A stretch of DNA of 5,477 nt from Candidatus Blautia equi. GTDB taxonomy: Bacteria; Bacillota; Clostridia; Lachnospirales; Lachnospiraceae. Positions 1-4,834 of this stretch are shown one piece after another. A model generated the notes under the pieces. The model was given only the letters and a program-made list of their open reading frames with translations. It was not told where the DNA came from and made no database searches. Positions within the stretch are counted from its first letter, which is position 1; the number at the start of each line of letters is the position of its first letter. The stretch is taken from the NCBI GenBank assembly GCA_018064695.1, contig JAGHUU010000328.1, positions 1 through 5,477 of the forward strand. Direction: 5' to 3'. A program made the translations under genes and the position numbers.

Positions 1-71
1 ATCCCCGCCCTGGTCCACATAAAAAAAAGACACACTGATGTGTGTCTTTTTTTTATGGACCTGGCGGGAAT
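1..71. repeat. Imperfect inverted repeat spanning the tmRNA 3' end
   Basis: The A-tract, GACACAC stem and T-tract at 21-54 form a perfect inverted repeat. Pairing continues outward on both sides: 12-17 pairs with 56-61 (two unpaired bases at 18-19), and after a T/T mismatch 9-10 pairs with 63-64, 4-7 with 65-68 and 1-2 with 70-71. The right arm is the acceptor and T-arm 3' strand of the tmRNA. The left arm runs to the window edge, so the repeat may be longer. The left arm does not fit a canonical tRNA T-arm in any register I tried. Confidence 0.6.
21..54 (-). terminator. Bidirectional intrinsic terminator after ssrA
   Basis: The 7-bp stem GACACAC/GTGTGTC (29-35 with 40-46) closes a TGAT loop and is flanked by eight A and eight T residues. 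On the minus strand it lies directly after the tmRNA 3' end and ends in a U-run. By symmetry it can also stop plus-strand transcription entering from the left, but no gene from that side is visible in the window. Confidence 0.9.
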
Positions 72-402
72 CGCACCCGCGTCCGAAAGCCTATCCCTTG
101 CGGTATCTCCCATCACAGTCGGTAGTTTGACATTCCCTCCGCGCTGCGCCTGCCGACAGGCTCAGAACTTCAGTAGCTTCATGATACGTCTACCGGGGCA
201 AAGCTTACCCGGTAAAGTTTCTCACATAGTCGACGCCAGGTTCCTTAAGTGTGAGTGCAAAAGGGCTGACGAGCAGCAGCTTAGGCTGCTAACGCAAAAT
301 TATCTTCAGCGTTTATGTTTAGGTTCCCGGTTGGTACGCGGTCCAGGAGTCCGCGGATGGCTGCCCCAACTTCAAAGCCCCCGTCGAAACCAGTACAAGC
401 CC
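56..402 (-). ncRNA. ssrA: Transfer-messenger RNA (tmRNA, SsrA)
   Basis: tmRNA rescues ribosomes stalled on mRNAs without a stop codon: alanine-charged tmRNA enters the A site with SmpB, and its internal frame adds a degradation tag. Both ends were set by the tRNA-like domain. The 5' strand GGGCUUG (402-396) pairs over all seven positions with CAGGUCC (63-57), and the third pair is the G-U wobble that alanyl-tRNA synthetase recognises. The discriminator is A56, followed by UAAA, so CCA is not encoded. The D-arm-like GGUUUCGACGGGGGC motif follows the 5' end, and the T-arm GCGGG/CCCGC lies near the 3' end with loop UGCGAUU. The length of 347 nt is usual. GC-rich self-complementary segments between the tag and the T-arm fit the expected pseudoknots, which I did not fold in detail. 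No two-piece (permuted) arrangement is seen. Confidence 0.96.
281..310 (-). other. tmRNA tag-peptide reading frame (AEDNFALAA)
   Basis: Inside ssrA, read on the minus strand, codons GCT GAA GAT AAT TTT GCG TTA GCA GCC are followed by TAA and encode AEDNFALAA. The C-terminal ALAA is the usual signal for ClpXP-type proteases. I place the resume codon at GCT (308-310), just after an A-rich stretch (AAACATAAAC). This agrees with the clostridial tag as I remember it. The preceding Asn codon cannot be fully excluded as the resume point from sequence alone. Confidence 0.85.
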
Positions 403-455
403 GGATATAAAATCGGTAATTACTGGTGTTCGCAGAAGATTTGCTTCGAATGATA

Positions 456-483
456 ATTATACGCGAAATATAAGGAAAGTCAA
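456..483 (-). promoter_or_regulatory. Sigma-A promoter of ssrA
   Basis: On the minus strand, TTGACT (483-478) and a perfect TATAAT (461-456) are separated by 16 bp. The expected start lies roughly 45 nt before the mature tmRNA 5' end, so a short leader would have to be removed, as expected for RNase P processing of the tRNA-like domain. Confidence 0.85.
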
Positions 484-494
484 GAACCAAACAG

Positions 495-509
495 TAAACC
501 TGTGGTTTA
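495..509. repeat. 6-bp inverted repeat upstream of the ssrA promoter
   Basis: TAAACC and GGTTTA flank a TGT spacer. It lies 11 bp upstream of the ssrA -35 element, where an activator or repressor site would be plausible. It has no adjacent U-run on either strand, so it is not a terminator. Its function is unknown. Confidence 0.45.
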
Positions 510-514
510 ACTTC

Positions 515-541
515 CATCAGAAAGAGAATAACTTTCTGATG
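515..541. repeat. 10-bp perfect inverted repeat between efp and ssrA
   Basis: CATCAGAAAG (515-524) and CTTTCTGATG (532-541) are perfect inverted copies around a 7-nt loop. No T-run follows on either strand, which argues against an intrinsic terminator. It sits between the efp terminator and the ssrA promoter. The stretch from 484 to 610 shows no gene and nothing else I can name. Confidence 0.6.
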
Positions 542-610
542 AAATTCCTTAATCAATACTGAAATAAAAAACAAGCTCCATGGAAGAAATGAAACTACCA
601 TAGCTTTTCC

Positions 611-641
611 TAAAAAAAGAGTGTCGCATAAGCGACACTCT
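611..641 (-). terminator. Intrinsic terminator of efp
   Basis: Read on the minus strand, GAGTGTCGC and GCGACACTC form a 9-bp stem (640-632 with 627-619) around a TTAT loop, followed by seven T residues (618-612). It begins about 14 bp after the efp stop codon and separates efp from ssrA downstream. Confidence 0.93.
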
Positions 642-654
642 AATCTTTCATAAA

Positions 655-1212
655 TTAAACACGGTTCAGATACTCACCGGTTCTGGTGTCAATCTGAAGT
701 TTATCACCCTGGTTAACGAAGAGTGGAACCATAACCTGTGCTCCGGTCTCAACGATAGCTGGCTTGGTAGCACCCTGTGCGGTGTTGCCTGCGAAGCCTG
801 GCTCGGTCTCGATAACCTCAAGGTCTACAAAGAGAGGTGGCTCGATAGCATATACGTTTCCGTTATGGGAGCAAACTTTAACCATCTCGTTCTCTTTAAC
901 GAATTTCAGGGAATCGCCAACCTGATCAGCGGTAAGACCTACCTGATCAAAGGTCTCGTTGTTCATGAAGTAGTAAAGATCTCCATCGTTGTACAGATAC
1001 TGCATATCGGTTCTCTCGATACGAGCTGCCGGGAATTTCTCTGTTGGACGGAAAGATTTCTCAAGAACAGATCCTGTGATAATGTTTCTGTATTTGGTTC
1101 TAACGAATGCAGCGCCTTTTCCTGGTTTTACATGCTGGAATTCTACGATCTGACATACGTTTCCATCAATCTCAAGTGTGACACCGTTTCTGAAATCACC
1201 TGCTGAAATCAT
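655..1212 (-). CDS. efp: Elongation factor P
   Basis: EF-P binds between the P and E sites of the ribosome and helps peptide bond formation at consecutive prolines. The 185-aa product has the standard family length and layout: an N-terminal KOW-like domain (about 1-60) and two OB-fold domains (about 65-125 and 130-185). The loop PGKGAAF (30-36) holds Lys32, the position that is modified in many bacteria. The C-terminal OB fold carries the usual ETEPG (about 135-139) and GDKLQIDTRTGEYLNR motifs. It closely resembles the Bacillus-type EF-P from memory. The start is fixed by an AAGGAGG ribosome binding site (1228-1222) 9 bp before ATG and by the conserved MISAGDFRNG start. No gene for modifying Lys32 lies in the window. 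Codon use is strongly biased, as expected for an abundant protein. Confidence 0.98.
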   Translation of the reverse strand: MISAGDFRNGVTLEIDGNVCQIVEFQHVKPGKGAAFVRTKYRNIITGSVLEKSFRPTEKFPAARIERTDMQYLYNDGDLYYFMNNETFDQVGLTADQVGDSLKFVKENEMVKVCSHNGNVYAIEPPLFVDLEVIETEPGFAGNTAQGATKPAIVETGAQVMVPLFVNQGDKLQIDTRTGEYLNRV

Positions 1213-1251
1213 AGTAATTATCCTCCTTAATTGTGCAATTAGCTACAAAAT

Positions 1252-1280
1252 ATTTTAGTATATCTGTTATTAATTTTCAA
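1252..1280 (-). promoter_or_regulatory. Sigma-A promoter of efp
   Basis: On the minus strand, TTGAAA (1280-1275) and TAAAAT (1257-1252) are separated by an optimal 17 bp, just upstream of the efp ribosome binding site. The short leader includes a small inverted repeat, AATTG/CAATT (1229-1240), directly before the Shine-Dalgarno sequence. I see no hairpin terminator between the alaA stop codon and this promoter, so alaA transcripts could also read into efp. Confidence 0.75.
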
Positions 1281-1307
1281 CTGTTTTTTTCATGTTCTAT
1301 ACTTTTT

Positions 1308-2528
1308 TTATCGGTTCTGTCTGTAATGAGCAAGGAACTCTCTCAGCTTATCTGTAGCTTTCTCAAGCTGCTGTACATTAGGAAGGTATACAACACGGAA
1401 GTGATCCGGTGCGCCCCAGTTAAAGCCTTTACCAGGTACCAGAAGAACCTGTTTCTCATGCAGGAAGTCCAGTGCAAACTGCTCATCGTCCATAATATTG
1501 AACTTGGCTGTATCGATCTTAGGGAAGATGTAAAATGCTGCACGCGGTTTCACTGCTGTGATACCAGGGATATCGGTGAGTGCCTTATATACGAACTCTC
1601 TCTGCTCGTAGATACGTCCGCCCGGCTGAATGTACTCATTGACGCTCTGATATCCGCCAAGGGCTGTCTGAACAATAGCCTGTGCAGGTACATTGGAGCA
1701 AAGACGCATGGAAGAAAGCATCTTGATTCCTTCTATATAACCCTTTGCTTTCTCCTTAGCACCGCTGAGCACCATCCATCCAATACGGAAGTCGGCGATC
1801 ATGTGGGACTTGGAAAGTCCGGAGAAGGTAACGCAGAATACATCAGGAGCCAGGGAAGCGATGGAGGTATGCTCAATGCCATCCATAACCAGTCTGTCGT
1901 AGATCTCATCAGAGAAAATGATCAGCTCATGCTCTCTTGCGATCTGAACGATCTGCTCCAGAACCTCCTTAGGATATACAGCACCTGTAGGGTTGTTAGG
2001 GTTGATGATAACGATAGCTTTTGTTCTATCGGTGATCTTACTTTTGATGTCATTGATATCCGGATACCAATCGGACTGCTCATCGCAAATATAGTGGACA
2101 ACCTTGCCGCCGGAAAGGGTTGCGGTTGCGGTCCAGAGCGGGTAGTCAGGGGATGGAATGAGGATCTCATCTCCATTATTAAGGAGAGCCTGCATACAGA
2201 GGTTGATCAGCTCACTTACACCGTTTCCTGTATAGATATCGTTGATGGTGACATTCGGCACTTTCTTAAGCTGTGAATACTGCATGATGGCTTTTCTTGC
2301 GGAGAAGATACCCTTGGAATCAGAATAGCCCTGGGAAGTACGGATATTGCTGAGCATATCCAGGATTACTTCCTGTGGTGCGGAGAAACCAAATGGGTAT
2401 GGATTTCCTATATTAAGCTTCAGCACCTCCATGCCGTTCTCTTCCATTCTGGCAGCTTCATCCACTACCGGTCCACGTACATCATAAAGGACATTGTCCA
2501 GCTTTGTAGATTTTTCAAAAGTTCTCAT
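1308..2528 (-). CDS. alaA: AlaA-type alanine (glutamate-pyruvate) aminotransferase
   Basis: This is a fold-type I, PLP-dependent class I/II aminotransferase that most likely moves the amino group between glutamate and pyruvate in the cytosol, making alanine and 2-oxoglutarate. The 406-aa product matches E. coli AlaA (YfbQ) almost end to end as I recall it: KSxKLxNVxYDxRGPV at the N-terminus, LKLNIGNPxPFGF (37-48), QGYxDSKGxxSARKAIMQ (about 66-83), NPNNPTGAVY (176-185) and ALGGYQS (289-295). Visible active-site residues are Asp207 in SDEIYD, the Schiff-base Lys240 in SGLSK, and Arg378, the expected carboxylate binder, in DHFRVV. I chose ATG at 2528 because GAGGTG (2543-2538) lies 9 bp upstream and the homology begins there. 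The frame stays open 62 codons further upstream, but that part is unlike the family. E. coli AlaC is a less similar alternative. The gene is divergent from gdhA, which supplies glutamate. Confidence 0.93.
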   Translation of the reverse strand: MRTFEKSTKLDNVLYDVRGPVVDEAARMEENGMEVLKLNIGNPYPFGFSAPQEVILDMLSNIRTSQGYSDSKGIFSARKAIMQYSQLKKVPNVTINDIYTGNGVSELINLCMQALLNNGDEILIPSPDYPLWTATATLSGGKVVHYICDEQSDWYPDINDIKSKITDRTKAIVIINPNNPTGAVYPKEVLEQIVQIAREHELIIFSDEIYDRLVMDGIEHTSIASLAPDVFCVTFSGLSKSHMIADFRIGWMVLSGAKEKAKGYIEGIKMLSSMRLCSNVPAQAIVQTALGGYQSVNEYIQPGGRIYEQREFVYKALTDIPGITAVKPRAAFYIFPKIDTAKFNIMDDEQFALDFLHEKQVLLVPGKGFNWGAPDHFRVVYLPNVQQLEKATDKLREFLAHYRQNR

Positions 2529-2555
2529 ATTAATATGCACCTCGTTTATTATACT

Positions 2556-2570
2556 GCCGGCACAGCCGGC
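2556..2570. repeat. GCCGGC inverted repeat upstream of alaA
   Basis: Two GCCGGC copies, each palindromic, are separated by ACA. They form a GC-rich 6-bp hairpin in otherwise AT-rich DNA, 28 bp before the alaA start codon. A TATAAT-like hexamer (minus strand, 2553-2548) lies just downstream but has no good -35 partner. The repeat could be an operator or a leader hairpin. It is not followed by a U-run, so it is not a standard terminator or attenuator. Confidence 0.5.
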
Positions 2571-2589
2571 GATTACATTCATTCGCATA

Positions 2590-2618
2590 ATTTTCTCACA
2601 TTTACTATCTTTTCGCAA
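2590..2618 (-). promoter_or_regulatory. Candidate alaA promoter (weak)
   Basis: On the minus strand, TTGCGA (2618-2613) and GAAAAT (2595-2590) are separated by 17 bp, each matching four of six consensus bases. It would give a leader of about 55 nt containing the GCCGGC hairpin. A competing pair is TTGTAT (2677-2672) and TACTAT (2655-2650) with a 16-bp spacer. Neither is convincing. Confidence 0.25.
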
Positions 2619-2717
2619 GCTGTTTTTTATATTGGATAGCGCGTTCAAAATAGTACGAATCTCTATACAATATACAAAAAAATCCACTGAAAAGGCTAAA
2701 AAAATACATATCATCTC

Positions 2718-2746
2718 TTTTCAAGTGTAACGCTTTAGTGTATAAT
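2718..2746 (+). promoter_or_regulatory. Promoter of gdhA
   Basis: A perfect TATAAT (2741-2746) is preceded, at 17 bp, by a weak -35 TTTTCA (2718-2723). A weak -35 suggests dependence on an activator. AGTGTA occurs twice, 13 bp apart (2724 and 2737), and AGTG/CACT arms (2737-2740, 2749-2752) bracket the -10. These are possible regulator contacts but short enough to be chance. Confidence 0.7.
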
Positions 2747-2793
2747 AGCACTCGAAATTCAATATTCTTTTATAGGATGAGGAGGAAAAAATT

Positions 2794-4128
2794 ATGTCTT
2801 ATACTGAAGAAGTCTTCGAGCGCGTAGTCGCTCAGAATCCAAACGAGCCAGAGTTCCATCAGGCAGTTAAAGAAGTTCTGGATTCCCTGAAAGTAGTTAT
2901 TGATGCTAATGAGGAGCTGTACAGAAGCCAGTCCGTTCTTGAGCGTCTTGTAGAGCCAGAGCGTGTTATCTCCTTCCGTGTTCCATGGATCGATGACAAC
3001 GGCAAAGTACAGGTTAACAAAGGATATCGTGTACAGTTTAACAGCGCAATCGGACCATACAAGGGAGGTCTTCGTTTCCACCCAACCGTAAACCTTGGCG
3101 TTCTTAAATTCCTTGGTTTCGAGCAGATCTTCAAAAACTCCCTTACCGGCCTTCCAATCGGCGGTGGTAAAGGTGGTTCCAACTTCGATCCAAAAGGCAA
3201 ATCCGACAGAGAGGTTATGGCATTCTGCCAGAGCTTCATGACCGAGCTTTGCAAACACATCGGTGCTGATACCGACGTTCCAGCTGGTGATATCGGTGTA
3301 GGCGGACGTGAGATCGGTTTCCTTTTCGGACAGTACAAGAGAATCCGCAACCTTTACGAAGGTGTTCTTACCGGTAAAGGTCTTACCTGGGGTGGATCCC
3401 TTATCCGTACTCAGGCTACCGGATACGGTGTTGTATACATGCTGAACGAGATCGCAAAAGCTCACAATGATGACCTTGCCGGAAAGACCGTAGTTGTTAC
3501 CGGTTCCGGTAACGTAGCTATCTACGCTGTAGAGAAAGCTACCCAGTACGGCGCTAAAGTAGTAGCTATGAACGACTCCAACGGATACATCTATGATCCA
3601 AACGGAATCAACCTTGATGTTGTAAAACAGATCAAAGAGGTTGAGCGTGGACGTATCAAAGAGTACGTTGATCGTGTTGAGGGCGCTACCTACACTGCTG
3701 GAAAAGGCATCTGGAACATCAAATGTGATGTATATCTTCCATGTGCAACTCAGAACGAGCTTGACCTTGACGGTGCTAAGACTCTTGTTGCTAACGGATG
3801 CAAATATGTTGTTGAGGGCGCTAACATGCCTACTACTCTTGAGGGAACCACTTACCTTCAGGAGAACGGCGTACTCTTCATGCCTGGTAAAGCAGCAAAC
3901 GCTGGTGGCGTAGCTACTTCCGCACTTGAGATGAGCCAGAACTCCCAGAGACTTTCCTGGACTGCAGAGGAAGTTGATGAGAAACTTCACAACATCATGA
4001 TCGACATCTTCCAGAAAGCTGATGAGGCTTCCAAACGCTATGGTATGCCAGACAACTACGTTGTTGGTGCTAACATCGCTGGTTTCGAGAAGGTTGTTAA
4101 TGCAATGCTCGCTCAGGGTATCTGCTAA
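2794..4128 (+). CDS. gdhA: Glutamate dehydrogenase
   Basis: GDH interconverts 2-oxoglutarate plus ammonia and glutamate, using NAD(P)H, as a cytosolic homohexamer. The 444-aa length is typical of the small bacterial family. The N-terminal substrate domain shows YKGGLRFHP with Lys90, FKNSLTGLPIGGGKGG with Lys114 and the catalytic Lys126, and PAGDIGVGGREIG with Asp166. The Rossmann domain carries GSGNVA (237-242), and GGVATSALEM (371-380) supplies Ser376. These match Clostridium symbiosum Lys89, Lys113, Lys125, Asp165 and Ser380. After the second Rossmann strand the sequence reads NDSNGYIYDP (260-269), closer to NADP enzymes such as E. coli (SDSSG) than to the SGPDG of the NAD-linked C. symbiosum enzyme. 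An NADP-linked, assimilatory role is therefore my inference. AGGAGG (2780-2785) lies 8 bp before ATG. Codon use is highly biased (CTT, AAC, TTC), which points to strong expression. Confidence 0.98.
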   Translation: MSYTEEVFERVVAQNPNEPEFHQAVKEVLDSLKVVIDANEELYRSQSVLERLVEPERVISFRVPWIDDNGKVQVNKGYRVQFNSAIGPYKGGLRFHPTVNLGVLKFLGFEQIFKNSLTGLPIGGGKGGSNFDPKGKSDREVMAFCQSFMTELCKHIGADTDVPAGDIGVGGREIGFLFGQYKRIRNLYEGVLTGKGLTWGGSLIRTQATGYGVVYMLNEIAKAHNDDLAGKTVVVTGSGNVAIYAVEKATQYGAKVVAMNDSNGYIYDPNGINLDVVKQIKEVERGRIKEYVDRVEGATYTAGKGIWNIKCDVYLPCATQNELDLDGAKTLVANGCKYVVEGANMPTTLEGTTYLQENGVLFMPGKAANAGGVATSALEMSQNSQRLSWTAEEVDEKLHNIMIDIFQKADEASKRYGMPDNYVVGANIAGFEKVVNAMLAQGIC

Positions 4129-4148
4129 TTCCTGATCAGATAAAACTT

Positions 4149-4179
4149 AAGGGACTGTCTTAGGACAGTCCCTTTTTTT
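4149..4179 (+). terminator. Intrinsic terminator of gdhA
   Basis: GGGACTGTC (4151-4159) and GACAGTCCC (4164-4172) form a 9-bp stem around TTAG, followed by seven T residues. It begins about 20 bp after the gdhA stop codon and makes gdhA a single-gene unit. Confidence 0.95.
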
Positions 4180-4182
4180 CGA

Positions 4183-4212
4183 TTGACAGTTCAGAATCTG
4201 TTCCATTATAAT
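4183..4212 (+). promoter_or_regulatory. Sigma-A promoter of nrdR
   Basis: Both hexamers are perfect consensus, TTGACA (4183-4188) and TATAAT (4207-4212), with an 18-bp spacer. The promoter begins 4 bp after the gdhA terminator T-run, so nrdR is transcribed on its own. I looked for an NrdR box (paired 16-bp ACAC...GTGT-type sites) around it and found none, so autoregulation is not supported. Confidence 0.87.
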
Positions 4213-4270
4213 AAACTGTGTTATATCCCGTACAGCTTAAGTTTTGATTCACAACAGGGAGGAAAATCAC

Positions 4271-4720
4271 ATGAGATGTCCGTACTGTAATAAAGATAAT
4301 ACCAGAGTTGTAGACTCCAGACCTGTGGAGGACACCAATTCTATCCGCCGCAGAAGAATGTGCGATTTCTGCGGAAAACGCTTTACCACTTATGAGCAGG
4401 TGGAGACCATCCCGCTCAGCGTTATCAAAAAAGACGAGTCCCGCGAGGCCTATAACCGTGAGAAGATCCAGGGCGGCATCCTTCGTGCCTGCTACAAGCG
4501 CCCTATCTCCCGCGAAAAGATCGATGCCGTTATCGATGCTATTGAGGGCGATATCTTTGCCATCGAGGAAAAGGAGATCCCAAGCACCAAGATCGGCGAG
4601 ATCGTTATGGAGCATTTAAAGGAGCTTGACGCCGTAGCATACGTGCGCTTCGCTTCTGTCTACCGTGAATTTAAAGATGTGGATACTTTCATGGATGAGT
4701 TAAAGAAATTCCTGAATTAA
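4271..4720 (+). CDS. nrdR: Transcriptional repressor NrdR
   Basis: NrdR represses ribonucleotide reductase genes by binding paired NrdR boxes in a manner set by the nucleotide (ATP or dATP) in its ATP-cone. The 149-aa product equals the usual family length. It opens with a zinc ribbon, with Cys3 and Cys6 in MRCPYC and Cys31 and Cys34 in CDFCGKRF. The basic stretch SIRRRR (24-29) lies between the pairs. The family signature VVDSRP (13-18) and the FTTYE motif (38-42) are intact. The ATP-cone spans about residues 49-139, including VIKKDESREAYNREKI and the ending RFASVYREF. The start is ATG at 4271, with AGGGAGG (4256-4262) 8 bp upstream. An in-frame TTG at 4244 would add nine residues before the conserved MRCPYC and would include the Shine-Dalgarno sequence, so I reject it. 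No nrd target genes are in the window. Confidence 0.98.
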   Translation: MRCPYCNKDNTRVVDSRPVEDTNSIRRRRMCDFCGKRFTTYEQVETIPLSVIKKDESREAYNREKIQGGILRACYKRPISREKIDAVIDAIEGDIFAIEEKEIPSTKIGEIVMEHLKELDAVAYVRFASVYREFKDVDTFMDELKKFLN

Positions 4721-4734
4721 CTGAGATTTACGTC

Positions 4735-4767
4735 AAAGAGACAGGCTTTTGTGCCTGTCTCTTTTTT
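4735..4767 (+). terminator. Intrinsic terminator of nrdR
   Basis: AGAGACAGGC (4737-4746) and GCCTGTCTCT (4753-4762) form a 10-bp stem around TTTTGT, extended by A-T pairs and followed by T residues to 4767. It begins about 15 bp after the nrdR stop codon. Confidence 0.95.
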
Positions 4768-4792
4768 CATGCTGTTATATGAAGATTCATAC

Positions 4793-4824
4793 AAAAAAGG
4801 AAGGGTTCTAACCCTTCCTTTTTA
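4793..4824 (-). terminator. Bidirectional terminator between convergent genes
   Basis: GGAAGGGTT (4799-4807) and AACCCTTCC (4810-4818) form a near-perfect hairpin with a minimal loop, flanked by six A and five T residues. On the minus strand it lies 11 bp after the surface protein stop codon and acts as its terminator. On the plus strand it backs up the nrdR terminator. Confidence 0.93.
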
Positions 4825-4834
4825 TTATAGCTTA

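Larger units (their letters stand above)
4142..4245. repeat. 10-bp inverted repeat flanking the gdhA terminator and nrdR promoter
   Basis: AAAACTTAAG (4142-4151) and CTTAAGTTTT (4236-4245) are perfect inverted copies, 84 bp apart. The core CTTAAG is itself a palindrome, so the copies also look like two copies of one site. This may be chance in AT-rich DNA. Confidence 0.3.

Noticed and set aside
1..20. 3' end of a plus-strand tRNA
   Set aside because: No register gives a conserved C61, A58 and a seven-base acceptor strand at once, and only 20 bases are available.
40..453. 137-codon plus-strand frame over the tmRNA
   Set aside because: It lies antisense to ssrA, starts inside the terminator, and its product resembles nothing I recognise. 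The RNA gene explains this DNA.
281..601. 106-codon minus-strand frame ending in NAEDNFALAA
   Set aside because: Only the last nine codons are translated, as the tmRNA tag. The rest spans the ssrA promoter and 5' domain and has no ribosome binding site.
865..1206. 113-codon plus-strand frame
   Set aside because: Codon-aligned antisense shadow of efp.
1233..2276. 347-codon plus-strand frame
   Set aside because: Codon-aligned antisense shadow of alaA, without a ribosome binding site or recognisable domain.
2770..3990. 406-codon minus-strand frame
   Set aside because: Codon-aligned antisense shadow of gdhA, kept open by its codon bias. It reads into the gdhA ribosome binding site and has no start signal.
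4244..4270. TTG start extending NrdR by nine residues
   Set aside because: It would translate through the Shine-Dalgarno sequence, and the family begins at MRCPYC.
4160..4615. 151-codon minus-strand frame
   Set aside because: Antisense to nrdR and running into the gdhA terminator, with no family resemblance.
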